Below the pieces are notes generated by a model that was given only the letters and a program-made list of their open reading frames with translations, had not been told where the DNA came from and did not search any database. Made by a program: the position numbers and the translations under genes. Source: 62-47 sp049647485 (GTDB taxonomy: Bacteria; Pseudomonadota; Alphaproteobacteria; Rhizobiales; Xanthobacteraceae). From it: 53,309 nucleotides of DNA. The stretch covers positions 1 to 53,309 of the forward strand of contig JBARXT010000195.1 of the NCBI GenBank assembly GCA_049647485.1, in the 5' to 3' direction. Below, one piece after another: positions 42,899 to 51,348 of this stretch (positions are counted from its first letter, which is position 1; each line of letters begins with the position of its first letter).

Positions 42899-43864
42899 AT
42901 GCAAGGTTCTGAACATGGCTCTGAACACGGCACCGCGCGGGGCTACCCGAAACAGCCCCTGCTTCAGATGCTCCGGCCGGAAAACGTCGGCGCGCTCGCC
43001 AACAGTGCCATCACCTGGCTCAAGCCGCCGCCATACATTCTGCCGTCCGACCGTTCGATTATTTCCGCTCCGCTCACCCTTGGGCGACTCGGTTCGCTCG
43101 AAGCGCGCCTCGCCCAGAACAAGCGCGACGTGAAACAGGCGCAAAAGCTGCGCTACAAGGTTTTCTACAAAGACGGAAATGCCATTGCCGATGCGCGAAC
43201 AATGCTGGCGCGTCGCGACAAGGATGCTTACGACAAGATCTGCGACCATCTTCTGGTGATCGATCACGATGCCCGGTCGACACGAAGCGGGCAGCCGCGT
43301 GTGGTCGGGACCTATCGCCTGTTGCGACAGGACGTCGCCGAACTTCATCACGGCTTCTACACCGAGAACGAATTCGACATCTCGGGCCTGACGACCCGAC
43401 ATGACGGCTTGCGATTTCTCGAGCTGGGCCGTTCCTGCGTTCTACCGGCCTATCGCAACAAGCGCACGATCGAGTTACTTTGGCAGGGTATCTGGAGTTA
43501 CGTCTGCAACCATCGGTTCGACGTGATGATCGGTTGCGCTAGCTTCAGCGGCACCGACCCTGAGCGGCTCGCGTTGCCGCTGTCCTTTCTGCATCATTTC
43601 GCGAGGGCGCCGGACCCATGGCAAGCCGGCCCGCTGCCTTCGCGTCGGATCGAGATGAACCGCATGGCCAGGCATCAGATCAACCACAAGGCCGCGCTTC
43701 GCGAGTTGCCGCCCTTGATCAAGGCCTATCTGCGGCTTGGCGCCCATATTGGTGACGGCGCTGTGATCGACCATCAATTCGGCACCACCGACGTGCTGAT
43801 CGTCCTTCCGGTCTCTGTCATCAAGACGCGCTACATCGAACACTTCGGCGCCGCCGCGGCTTGA
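42899..43864 (+). CDS. olsB: OlsB-type L-ornithine N-acyltransferase
   Basis: This is a GNAT-fold acyltransferase of the hemolysin-like/OlsB family, which moves a 3-hydroxyacyl chain from ACP to ornithine, the first step in ornithine lipid synthesis. The core shows LEARLAQNKRDVKQAQKLRYKVFY, VVGTYRLLRQ, FLELGRSCVLPAYRNKRTIELLW and MIGCASFSGTDP, as in the family. The 321 residues include about 60 extra at the N-terminus. ATG 42899 has a well-spaced GAGG; ATG 42893 is too close to it. No olsA is adjacent, so lysine or another amino acid acceptor cannot be excluded. Confidence 0.83.
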   Translation: MQGSEHGSEHGTARGYPKQPLLQMLRPENVGALANSAITWLKPPPYILPSDRSIISAPLTLGRLGSLEARLAQNKRDVKQAQKLRYKVFYKDGNAIADARTMLARRDKDAYDKICDHLLVIDHDARSTRSGQPRVVGTYRLLRQDVAELHHGFYTENEFDISGLTTRHDGLRFLELGRSCVLPAYRNKRTIELLWQGIWSYVCNHRFDVMIGCASFSGTDPERLALPLSFLHHFARAPDPWQAGPLPSRRIEMNRMARHQINHKAALRELPPLIKAYLRLGAHIGDGAVIDHQFGTTDVLIVLPVSVIKTRYIEHFGAAAA

Positions 43865-43873
43865 CCGCAGCGA

Positions 43874-44827
43874 CTACAGCCGCCGCAGCGCGACCGTCTC
43901 GACAACGTGATCGGTACCTTTCTTGAGGATCAGTGTTGCGCGTGGGCGCGTCGGCAGAATGTTGTCCTCGAGATTTGCGAGATTGGTGCGCTCCCAGATC
44001 GCGAGCGCGGTGGCGGTGGCCTCCTCATCTGACAACAATGCGTAGCGATGAAAGTAGGAACGCGGGTCGTGGAATGCGGTGTCGCGCAGCGCGAGGAAGC
44101 GCTTCACGTACCACTTCCGCAGCACCGGTTCATCTGCATCTATATAAACCGAGAAGTCGAAGAAGTCCGACACCACCGGGATGGCCTCGCCGTCGCGCGG
44201 CAGCTTGCCGGTCTGCAACACGTTGACGCCCTCGACGATCAGGATATCGGGACGATCGATCTCGATCCATTCATTCGGGATAATGTCGTAGGTGAGGTGC
44301 GAATAGACCGGCGCGCGCACCGGACGACGTCCGGCTTTGATGTCGCTGAGGAAGTTCAGCAGCTTCTGCAGATCGTAGCTTTCCGGAAAGCCCTTCTTCT
44401 GCATGATGCCCTGCCGCTCCAGCACGGCATTGGGAAACAGGAAACCGTCCGTCGTCACCAGATCGACCTTCGGCCGCGGCGACCATCGCGCGAGCAGCGC
44501 CTGCAGGACGCGCGCGGTCGTCGACTTGCCGACGGCAACAGATCCCGCAACGCCAATGATATAGGGCATCTTGCGATCCTCGATACCGAGGAACTGCCGT
44601 TGCGCCACATAGAGCCGCTGGGTCGCATCGACATAGATCGACAGGAGACGCGACAACGGCAGATAGATTTCTTCGACCTCGTTGAGGTCGAGACGATCAT
44701 ACATCGAGCGCAGCGCCGCGATCTCGTCGGCAGCCAGCGTCATCGGCATGTCGTCGCGCAGCTTTGCCCATTGTTGCCGCGAAAAGATCCGGTAGGGGTT
44801 GTATTGCTGCTCCAGCCGCGCATCCAT
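43874..44827 (-). CDS. coaA: Pantothenate kinase (type I)
   Basis: This is the first step of coenzyme A synthesis and is feedback-inhibited by CoA. The 317 residues have the P-loop GVAGSVAVGKSTTARVL (about 90-106), the pantothenate-binding DGFLFPNAVLERQGIMQKKGFPESYD, and the later YSHLTYDI and LIVEGVNVLQTG. The start ATG 44827 follows GGAGGGCGG with correct spacing. It is the last gene of the minus-strand histidine cluster, 21 bases after hisE. Its linkage to his genes is conserved in this bacterial group. Confidence 0.96.
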   Translation of the reverse strand: MDARLEQQYNPYRIFSRQQWAKLRDDMPMTLAADEIAALRSMYDRLDLNEVEEIYLPLSRLLSIYVDATQRLYVAQRQFLGIEDRKMPYIIGVAGSVAVGKSTTARVLQALLARWSPRPKVDLVTTDGFLFPNAVLERQGIMQKKGFPESYDLQKLLNFLSDIKAGRRPVRAPVYSHLTYDIIPNEWIEIDRPDILIVEGVNVLQTGKLPRDGEAIPVVSDFFDFSVYIDADEPVLRKWYVKRFLALRDTAFHDPRSYFHRYALLSDEEATATALAIWERTNLANLEDNILPTRPRATLILKKGTDHVVETVALRRL

Positions 44828-44848
44828 GGCGCCGCCCTCCATCTGGGT

Positions 44849-45172
44849 TCAGTCGCGCTTGCGCGCGGCCTTCTCTTCCAGTCCGGACATTGATGTGCGT
44901 TGCGCCAGCGCGGATTCGACATCCTCAAGCGTCACGCCTCGAGATTTCAGAACCACCAGCAGGTGAAATAGCAAGTCGGCGCTCTCGGCAATGAGGTGAT
45001 CGCGATCATTCTCGACCGTCGCGATGACGGTCTCGATCGCTTCTTCACCCAGTTTCTTCGCGCAGTGCTCAGGGCCCTTGTCGAGCAGCTTGCGGGTATA
45101 CGACTTCTCGCCACCGGAGGCCGCGCGGGCATCGATGACGGTTGCAAGATCGTGGATGGTGAAACGAGCCAT
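44849..45172 (-). CDS. hisE: Phosphoribosyl-ATP diphosphatase
   Basis: This performs the second step of histidine synthesis. The 107 residues show SYTRKLLDKGPEHCAKKLGEEAIETVIA and ESADLLFHLLVVLKSRGV, the all-alpha NTP pyrophosphohydrolase signature with its E-E-x-x-E metal motif. It is a stand-alone HisE, not fused to HisI. ATG 45172 is six codons inside the longest frame and is where relatives begin. Confidence 0.96.
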   Translation of the reverse strand: MARFTIHDLATVIDARAASGGEKSYTRKLLDKGPEHCAKKLGEEAIETVIATVENDRDHLIAESADLLFHLLVVLKSRGVTLEDVESALAQRTSMSGLEEKAARKRD

Positions 45173-45229
45173 AGCGGCGCTTTCTAGCATTTCCGGCGAA
45201 GGTGCGGGAGCGCAAATTCCGGCGTTGGT

Positions 45230-46006
45230 TTACGGATCGAGCCGCATCGGCAGCCCCGCGCGTACCATGTGCTCCTTGGCCTCGCGGATCGTGAACTCAC
45301 CGAAATGGAAGATCGAGGCGGCCAGCACCGCCGTGGCGTGGCCGCTGCGAATGCCTTCGACCAGGTGATCGAGATTGCCGACGCCGCCAGACGCGATCAC
45401 CGGGACGGGAATACCATCCGCGACCGCGCGCGTCAGTTCGATGTCGAACCCCGAGCGGGTGCCGTCGCGATCCATCGAGGTCAGCAGGATTTCTCCGGCG
45501 CCCAGCGACACCACTTCCTGGGCATATTCGACGGCGTCGATGCCGGTCGACTTGCGGCCGCCATGGGTGAAAATCTCCCAGCGGTCGGAGCCACCGGCCC
45601 GCTTGACGCGTTTGGCATCGATCGCGACCACGATGCACTGATCGCCGAACTTTTCCGCCGCTTCCTTGACGAATTCGCGCCGACTGACCGCCGCGCTGTT
45701 GATCGACACCTTGTCGGCGCCCGACTTCAGCAGCGTCCGGATATCGTCCACCGTGCGCACGCCGCCGCCAACCGTCACCGGCATGAAGCAGGCTTCGGCC
45801 GTGCGCCGGACGACATCCAGCATGGTGCCGCGATTTTCATGTGTTGCGGTGATGTCGAGGAAGCACAGTTCGTCGGCGCCGGCGGCGTCATAGGCAATGG
45901 CGGCTTCCACCGGATCGCCTGCGTCGCGCAGGTCAACGAAGTTCACGCCCTTGACGACCCTGCCGTCCTTGACGTCGAGGCAGGGAATGATGCGCACCTT
46001 GAACAT
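45230..46006 (-). CDS. hisF: Imidazole glycerol phosphate synthase subunit HisF
   Basis: This is the cyclase half of IGP synthase; it uses ammonia made by HisH. It is a (beta-alpha)8 barrel of 258 residues with the catalytic Asp pair in IPCLDVKDGRVVKG (Asp near 11) and in LTSMDRDGTRSG (Asp near 130), plus two phosphate-binding repeats (GGGVRTVDD, ASGGVGNLDHL). It follows hisA by nine bases. Full length. Confidence 0.97.
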   Translation of the reverse strand: MFKVRIIPCLDVKDGRVVKGVNFVDLRDAGDPVEAAIAYDAAGADELCFLDITATHENRGTMLDVVRRTAEACFMPVTVGGGVRTVDDIRTLLKSGADKVSINSAAVSRREFVKEAAEKFGDQCIVVAIDAKRVKRAGGSDRWEIFTHGGRKSTGIDAVEYAQEVVSLGAGEILLTSMDRDGTRSGFDIELTRAVADGIPVPVIASGGVGNLDHLVEGIRSGHATAVLAASIFHFGEFTIREAKEHMVRAGLPMRLDP

Positions 46007-46015
46007 CGCGAACTC

Positions 46016-46753
46016 CTACGCCCCGCGCGCGTTGCGGATCAACGCCAGCGCCGCAGCGGGATCGACCCGCCCATCGTACAACGCGCGCCCGGCGATAGCG
46101 CCGGCCAGTTTCTGCGCGCGCGGCGACAGCATCGCCTTGATGTCATCGATCGATGCAAGGCCGCCGGACGCGATCACCGGAATCGAAATGCTGTCCGCCA
46201 ACGCGATGGTGGCGTCGAGATTGAGACCTTTCAGCAACCCATCGCGCGCGATATCAGTGAAGATAATCGCGGCGACGCCGGCATCCTCGAAGCGTTGCGC
46301 GATCTCCAGCGCGGTAACCGTCGAAGTTTCCGCCCAACCTTCCACCGCCACCTTGCCGTCGCGCGCATCGAGGCCGACGGCAACGCGGCCGGGAAACTTC
46401 GCCGCGGCTTCCTTCACGAATGCCGGATCGCGCACCGCCGCGGTGCCGATGATGACGCGGGTAATGCCCTTCGCCAGCCACGCTTCCACCGTCGCCAGAT
46501 CGCGAATGCCGCCGCCAAGCTGCACCGGCATCTTGATGACCTTCAGCATCGCTTCGACCGCTTGCGCATTCATCGGCTTGCCGGCAAACGCGCCGTCGAG
46601 ATCGACGACGTGCAGATACTCGAACCCCTGCGCGGCGAAACTTTGCGCCTGCGCGGCCGGATCGAGATTGAACACGGTGGCGCGCGTCATGTCGCCCTGC
46701 TCGAGACGCACGCACTGGCCGTTCTTGAGATCGATGGCGGGAAAAAGAATCAC
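46016..46753 (-). CDS. hisA: ProFAR isomerase HisA
   Basis: HisA isomerises ProFAR to PRFAR, the substrate of HisFH. The 245 residues form a (beta-alpha)8 barrel with LFPAIDLKNGQCVRL at the first strand, GGGIRDLATVEAWL and the second-half TDIARDGLLKG. The start is GTG 46753 and overlaps the hisH stop in the string GTGA, so translation is coupled. No ATG lies nearby in frame with family similarity. Confidence 0.96.
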   Translation of the reverse strand: MILFPAIDLKNGQCVRLEQGDMTRATVFNLDPAAQAQSFAAQGFEYLHVVDLDGAFAGKPMNAQAVEAMLKVIKMPVQLGGGIRDLATVEAWLAKGITRVIIGTAAVRDPAFVKEAAAKFPGRVAVGLDARDGKVAVEGWAETSTVTALEIAQRFEDAGVAAIIFTDIARDGLLKGLNLDATIALADSISIPVIASGGLASIDDIKAMLSPRAQKLAGAIAGRALYDGRVDPAAALALIRNARGA

Positions 46754-47400
46754 GGCTTCCACTTCAGAAAATTGGCGATCAGCGCCAGCCCGAAACGCTG
46801 GCTTTTCTCCGGATGAAACTGCGTGCCGATGGCGGTGTCCTTGCCGACCATGGCCGTTACCGGCCCACCGTAGTCGGCGCGCGCCAGCACATCGGCTTCG
46901 TTCGCCGCGTTGAGATGATAGGAATGGACGAAATAGGCATGGCGGCCTTTCGGCCCCAGCGGCAATCGCTCCAGCACCGGATGCTCGCGCACGACATCGA
47001 GCGTGTTCCAGCCCATGTGCGGAATTTTCAGGCTCTCGTCGCGCGGCGCGATCTTCTCGACGTCGCCGCCGATCCAGTTGAGGCCGTCGGTGGTAACGTT
47101 CTCCTTGCCGTGCGTCGCCATCAACTGCATGCCGACGCAGATGCCGAAGAACGGCCGCGCCTTGACGCGCACCGCTTCCGTCATCGCATCGATCATGCCA
47201 TCGACTGAATCGAGTCCCTTGCGGCAATCGGCAAAGGCACCGACGCCGGGCAGCACGATGCGATCGGCGCGAAACACCACGTCGGGATCGCGCGTCACGA
47301 TGACGCTTTCCGGCGTCTCCAAACTGCGGGCGGCGCGCTCGAACGCCTTGGCCGCTGAATGCAAATTACCGGATCCGTAGTCGATGATGGCAACGCTCAC
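46750..47400 (-). CDS. hisH: Imidazole glycerol phosphate synthase subunit HisH
   Basis: This glutamine amidotransferase subunit supplies ammonia to HisF. Its class I triad is visible: nucleophile C88 in FFGICVGMQLM, and H196 with E198 in GTQFHPEKSQ. The 216 residues begin VAIIDYGSGNLHSAAKAF. Its ATG overlaps the end of the DUF2628 gene by four bases (ATGA), and its stop overlaps the hisA start (GTGA). Confidence 0.97.
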   Translation of the reverse strand: MSVAIIDYGSGNLHSAAKAFERAARSLETPESVIVTRDPDVVFRADRIVLPGVGAFADCRKGLDSVDGMIDAMTEAVRVKARPFFGICVGMQLMATHGKENVTTDGLNWIGGDVEKIAPRDESLKIPHMGWNTLDVVREHPVLERLPLGPKGRHAYFVHSYHLNAANEADVLARADYGGPVTAMVGKDTAIGTQFHPEKSQRFGLALIANFLKWKP

Positions 47401-47927
47401 GCCGAGCCTCCCGGCTGCGGAAACAGCCCGACGATGCCAGGCACCGGCGGCGGCCGCGAAAACGACTGCCCCGGAATGTCACGAGTCGGCGGCGGTCCAC
47501 CGCGCTCCACCGACATCCGGTCGTCGGTGGAATCGTGCTGCCCGCCGGTCCAGCGATCGAAGAACCGCTGCTCAGCATCCTGTTCGTTGGCCGCAGCAAC
47601 GATATCGAGTTGACGCCATTTCCGACGCGACAGTGTCCAGCGCCGCAGGCTCGCGGCTTCCAGGCCCATCAACAAGGCCAGCAGCAGCAGCACACAGAGG
47701 CTGACTCCACCGCTCACGCGCAGCACGCCCAGCGACACGCTGACGCCGGCCATGACGACGACGTAACCCAGCAAGGCCCACCACAGCCGATGGTAGAGCA
47801 GCCAGAACGGGCCGAAGACGAATGCCCAGACATGAAAACCGTCGCGCACGAACACTGCGCGGTCGCCCGCGGCGCGCGCATTCATGTCGCTCGTTCGTGG
47901 CGCGTGCACCGTATAGATACGCATCAT
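47397..47927 (-). CDS. DUF2628 membrane protein in the his cluster
   Basis: These 176 residues begin MRIYTVHAP, with the family's FVRDGFHVWAFVFGPFWLLYHRLWWALLGY segment and two more hydrophobic helices (about 60-90). The C-terminal 70 residues are polar and Pro-rich. DUF2628 has no known function. It lies between hisB (21 bases upstream) and hisH (4-base overlap), so it must be translated with the histidine genes. The start may be the first or second ATG (47927 or 47924). Confidence 0.85.
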   Translation of the reverse strand: MMRIYTVHAPRTSDMNARAAGDRAVFVRDGFHVWAFVFGPFWLLYHRLWWALLGYVVVMAGVSVSLGVLRVSGGVSLCVLLLLALLMGLEAASLRRWTLSRRKWRQLDIVAAANEQDAEQRFFDRWTGGQHDSTDDRMSVERGGPPPTRDIPGQSFSRPPPVPGIVGLFPQPGGSA

Positions 47928-47948
47928 GTCCCTCCGGCGGCCGCGCCG

Positions 47949-48542
47949 TCAGCCGCCAAGCTGGCCTTTGGTGGACGGCACCTCGCCCGCATTGCGCGGA
48001 TCGATCGCCACCGCCACGCGCAGCGCCCGCGCCAAGCCCTTGAAGCAGGACTCGGCGATATGGTGACTATTCTCGCCATATAGGGTCTCTACATGCAGCG
48101 TCACACCCGCGTTGATGGCGAAGGCATTGAACCATTCGCGCACCAGTTCGGTATCGAATTCGCCGATCTTGTCGCGCGGAAACTCCGCCTTGAACACCAG
48201 GAACGGGCGGCCGGAAATATCGATCACCACCCGCGTCAGCGTCTCGTCCATTGGCATGTGGACGCCGGCATAGCGCGTGATACCGGCCATGTTGCCGAGC
48301 GCCTGCTTGACCGCCTGGCCGAGCGCGATGCCGACATCCTCGGTGGTGTGGTGGAAATCGATATGAAGATCACCCACCGCCTTCACGGTCAGATCGATGC
48401 GGGAATGACGGGCCAGCAGATCGAGCATATGGTCGAAAAAGCCGATCCCGGTCGCGATATCGGCCGCGCCGGTGCCATCGAGGTTGATCGCCACCTCGAT
48501 GTCGGTTTCCTTGGTCTTGCGCTTGATCGTGGCCGTCCGCAT
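47949..48542 (-). CDS. hisB: Imidazoleglycerol-phosphate dehydratase
   Basis: This monofunctional HisB (197 residues) lacks the phosphatase domain of the enterobacterial fusion. It shows the two metal-binding repeats with HHTTEDVGIALG and, later, GENSHHIAESCFKGLARAL, plus GFFDHMLDLLARHSRIDL. It heads the minus-strand hisB-DUF2628-hisH-hisA-hisF-hisE-coaA cluster and is divergent from hslV. Confidence 0.97.
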   Translation of the reverse strand: MRTATIKRKTKETDIEVAINLDGTGAADIATGIGFFDHMLDLLARHSRIDLTVKAVGDLHIDFHHTTEDVGIALGQAVKQALGNMAGITRYAGVHMPMDETLTRVVIDISGRPFLVFKAEFPRDKIGEFDTELVREWFNAFAINAGVTLHVETLYGENSHHIAESCFKGLARALRVAVAIDPRNAGEVPSTKGQLGG

Positions 48543-48641
48543 GGAGGGACTCTCCGCACCCTGAACATTTCGAAAACGCGCCCTTTTAACAGGCTGGTGC
48601 GGCCTTCGCTACTGCGGGAAGCCGGGTTTTGCGGCGGATTG

Positions 48642-48651
48642 ACCATATGGT
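48642..48651. promoter_or_regulatory. Palindrome ACCATATGGT between hisB and hslV
   Basis: This is a perfect 10-bp palindrome in the 185-bp divergent spacer, 99 bases from the hisB start and 77 from the hslV start. It may be an operator, but a 10-bp palindrome can arise by chance. Confidence 0.25.
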
Positions 48652-48677
48652 GACCGAAATCGGCCGATCTGACGCAA

Positions 48678-48705
48678 TTGCAACCCGGCCCGTCAGCCCC
48701 TAGAT
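48678..48705 (+). promoter_or_regulatory. Candidate hslV promoter
   Basis: TTGCAA (48678-48683) and CCCCTAGAT (48697-48705) resemble the -35 and C-rich -10 of sigma-32 promoters. The start of transcription would fall about 15 bases before the hslV ATG at 48728. hslVU is a sigma-32 operon in E. coli; use of this site here is inference. Confidence 0.35.
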
Positions 48706-48727
48706 CATGGCCCGCGAAAGGATTCCC

Positions 48728-49300
48728 ATGACCACCTCTCATTCGATGTCCGGCGATGGCTCACCGCAAGTCTGGCACGGCACCACCATCGTCACCGTCC
48801 GCAAGGACGGCAAGGTGGTGATTGGCGGCGACGGGCAGGTGTCGATCGGCCAGACCGTCATCAAGTCCAACGCCAAAAAGGTCCGCAAACTCGGCAAGGG
48901 CGACGTGATCGGCGGCTTCGCCGGCGCTACTGCCGACGCCTTCACGCTGTTCGAGCGGCTGGAGGCCAAGCTGGAGCAGTATCCGGGCCAACTCACCCGC
49001 GCGGCGGTCGAACTGGCCAAGGACTGGCGCACCGACCGTTACCTGCGGCGGCTGGAGGCGATGATGATCGTCGCCGACAAGGAAGTGTCGCTGGTGCTCA
49101 CCGGCACCGGCGACGTGCTCGAGCCGGAAGGCGGGGTGATGGCGATCGGCTCCGGCGGCAACTATGCGCTGGCGGCCGCCCGGGCGCTCGCCGACAGCGA
49201 CAAGGATGCCGAGGCTATCGTGCGCCGCGCACTCGATATCGCCGCCGACATCTGCGTCTACACCAACCGCAACATCACTCTCGAAACCCTGACAGCCTGA
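48728..49300 (+). CDS. hslV: ATP-dependent protease subunit HslV
   Basis: HslV is the proteasome-like peptidase of the HslUV complex. The N-terminal-nucleophile Thr is T19 in WHGTTIVTVRKDGKVVIGGDGQV, so the first 18 residues form a propeptide longer than in E. coli, where Thr follows the initiator Met. Later blocks are GGFAGATADAFTLFERLE and MAIGSGGNYALAAARAL. The 190 residues start at ATG 48728 behind GAAAGGA. It is four bases before hslU. Confidence 0.96.
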   Translation: MTTSHSMSGDGSPQVWHGTTIVTVRKDGKVVIGGDGQVSIGQTVIKSNAKKVRKLGKGDVIGGFAGATADAFTLFERLEAKLEQYPGQLTRAAVELAKDWRTDRYLRRLEAMMIVADKEVSLVLTGTGDVLEPEGGVMAIGSGGNYALAAARALADSDKDAEAIVRRALDIAADICVYTNRNITLETLTA

Positions 49301-49304
49301 GCGA

Positions 49305-50606
49305 ATGACCGACTTTTCTCCCCGCGAAATTGTTTCCGAACTCGATCGCTTCATCGTCGGCCAGAACGACGCCAAGCGCGCCGTCGCCATCGCGCTGCGC
49401 AACCGCTGGCGGCGTATCCAGCTCACCGGCTCGTTACGCGAGGAAGTGCTGCCGAAGAACATCCTGATGATCGGCCCCACCGGCGTCGGCAAGACCGAGA
49501 TCGCACGCCGGCTGGCGAAACTCGCTGGCGCACCGTTTCTGAAAGTCGAGGCCACCAAGTTCACCGAGGTCGGTTATGTCGGCCGCGACGTCGAGCAGAT
49601 CATTCGCGACCTGATCGAGGTCGGCATCGCGCAGACCCGCGAGCGCAAGCGCAAGGACGTGCAGGCGCGCGCGCAGATCGCAGCGGAGGACCGCGTGCTC
49701 GACGCGCTGGTCGGCGGCAACGCCAGCGCCGCGACGCGGGATTCATTCCGCCGCAAGCTGCGTGCCGGCGAACTCAACGACAAGGAAATCGAGGTCGAGG
49801 TGCAGTCGTCCGGCGGCACGCCGATGTTCGAGATTCCGGGCCTGCCCGGCGCGCAAATGGGCGCGATCTCGATCGGTGACATCTTCGGCAAGATAGGCGG
49901 CCGCACCAAGACGCGACGCCTCACCGTGGAAGATTCACATGAGATTCTCGTCAACGAGGAATCCGACAAGTTGCTCGATAACGATCAGCTTGTGCTGGAG
50001 GCCATCAGCACCGTCGAGAACAACGGCATCGTGTTCCTCGACGAGATCGACAAGATCTGCGTGCGCGATGGCGCGCGTGCCGGTGACGTCTCGCGCGAAG
50101 GCGTGCAGCGCGACCTGCTGCCGCTGATCGAAGGCACCACCGTCTCCACCAAGCACGGCGCGGTGAAGACCGACCACATCCTGTTCATCGCGTCCGGCGC
50201 GTTCCATATCGCCAAACCCTCCGACCTGCTGCCCGAACTGCAAGGCCGGTTGCCGATCCGCGTCGAACTGAATGCACTGACGCGTGACGACATGCGCCGC
50301 ATCCTCACCGAGCCGGAAGCCTCGCTGATCAAGCAGTATGTCGCACTGATGCAGACCGAGGGTGTCACGCTGGAATTCGCGGACGATGCCATCGACGCGC
50401 TGGCCGATGTCGCCGTCGCGGTGAATGCCACGGTGGAAAACATCGGCGCGCGGCGCTTACAGACGGTGATGGAGCGGGTGCTCGACGAGATTTCATTCGT
50501 CGCGCCGGACCGCAACGGCGAGACCATCTGTGTCGACGCCGCCTATGTGCAGAAGCATGTCGGCGACCTGGCGAAGAACTCGGACTTGAGCCGGTTTATT
50601 TTGTAA
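49305..50606 (+). CDS. hslU: ATP-dependent protease ATPase subunit HslU
   Basis: This AAA+ unfoldase feeds HslV. The 433 residues begin TDFSPREIVSELDRFIVGQNDAKRAVAIALRNRWRR, with Walker A GPTGVGKTEIARRLAKLA, the pore motif TEVGYVGRDVE, Walker B GIVFLDEIDKI and the C-terminal ENIGARRLQTVMERVLDEISF ending DLSRFIL, the tail that docks into HslV. Follows hslV with a four-base gap. Complete. Confidence 0.98.
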   Translation: MTDFSPREIVSELDRFIVGQNDAKRAVAIALRNRWRRIQLTGSLREEVLPKNILMIGPTGVGKTEIARRLAKLAGAPFLKVEATKFTEVGYVGRDVEQIIRDLIEVGIAQTRERKRKDVQARAQIAAEDRVLDALVGGNASAATRDSFRRKLRAGELNDKEIEVEVQSSGGTPMFEIPGLPGAQMGAISIGDIFGKIGGRTKTRRLTVEDSHEILVNEESDKLLDNDQLVLEAISTVENNGIVFLDEIDKICVRDGARAGDVSREGVQRDLLPLIEGTTVSTKHGAVKTDHILFIASGAFHIAKPSDLLPELQGRLPIRVELNALTRDDMRRILTEPEASLIKQYVALMQTEGVTLEFADDAIDALADVAVAVNATVENIGARRLQTVMERVLDEISFVAPDRNGETICVDAAYVQKHVGDLAKNSDLSRFIL

Positions 50607-50641
50607 TCTCGTCAGCGATCGGCTCAAACCTTTCCATCGTC

Positions 50642-50724
50642 ATGGCCGAGCTTGTCCCGGCCATCCACATCTTAAAAGGCGGCGATGCTCTAAGGACGTG
50701 GATGCCCGGCATAAAGCCGGGCAT
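50642..50724. repeat. Pair of palindromic repeats after hslU
   Basis: Two stems fill the spacer between convergent hslU and smr. One is ATGGCCGAG/CCCGGCCAT (50642-50650 and 50656-50664, one mismatch); the other is perfect, ATGCCCGGC/GCCGGGCAT (50702-50710 and 50716-50724). These are the two variants seen singly at 1704, 5358 and 9257, here combined. A terminator role is plausible. Confidence 0.72.
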
Positions 50725-50736
50725 GACGAAGTTGCG

Positions 50737-51348
50737 TCACCGCCCTCGCCGCACACGGACGTACAACGCGCCCTCGCCGCCGTGGCCGATATGCGCCTGC
50801 TCGAAGCCGACGATCAGTGTACGAAACTCCGGTAAGCCAAGCCATTCCGGCACATGCCGGCGCAGCACGCCGCGTTCGGATTCCGGCCCTACGGTGCGGC
50901 CCTTGCCGGTAACGACCAGCACGAAACGCAAGCCATCGCCGCTGGCGCGCTGCAGGAAAAGCAGCAGCGCACGATGCGCGCGGGTCTGTGTCATACCGTG
51001 CAGATCGAGCCGCGCATCGATGTCGATCTTGCCACGCGCGAGATGCGTGCGTTCACGCCGACCGAGTGGCGCCAGTGGCGGCGGCGATGGTGGCCGAGTC
51101 ACCTTGGCAGGTGGACTCGGCGGGGTGACGGATTCGTTTCGCAATCCCTTGGCGGAATTCCGTGCAGTCGATGGTGTCGCCTCGATCACCGGAATCGCGT
51201 CGACCTTTGCGGCACGCGCGTTCTTGCGCAGCGGCTTGGCCTGTTTCGCCACGCTTTCCCACAATGCGCGTTCGTCCTCGCTCAGCACGCGGCGACGTCG
51301 CGTTCTCGTCACGTCGACAAGAATCTCATCCGGCGGCCGCCGTTTCAT
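50737..51348 (-). CDS. Smr domain protein
   Basis: These 203 residues comprise a basic N-terminal half (RTRRRRVLSEDERALWESVAKQ, then a Pro/Ser-rich linker) and a C-terminal Smr domain (about 115-200) with ARLDLHGMTQTRAHRAL and VVTGKGR followed by LRRHVPEWL. Smr domains are nucleases related to the C-terminus of MutS2; this stand-alone form is YdaL/SmrA-like. Its ATG overlaps the mltA stop by four bases, so it is coupled to mltA. Confidence 0.88.
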   Translation of the reverse strand: MKRRPPDEILVDVTRTRRRRVLSEDERALWESVAKQAKPLRKNARAAKVDAIPVIEATPSTARNSAKGLRNESVTPPSPPAKVTRPPSPPPLAPLGRRERTHLARGKIDIDARLDLHGMTQTRAHRALLLFLQRASGDGLRFVLVVTGKGRTVGPESERGVLRRHVPEWLGLPEFRTLIVGFEQAHIGHGGEGALYVRVRRGR

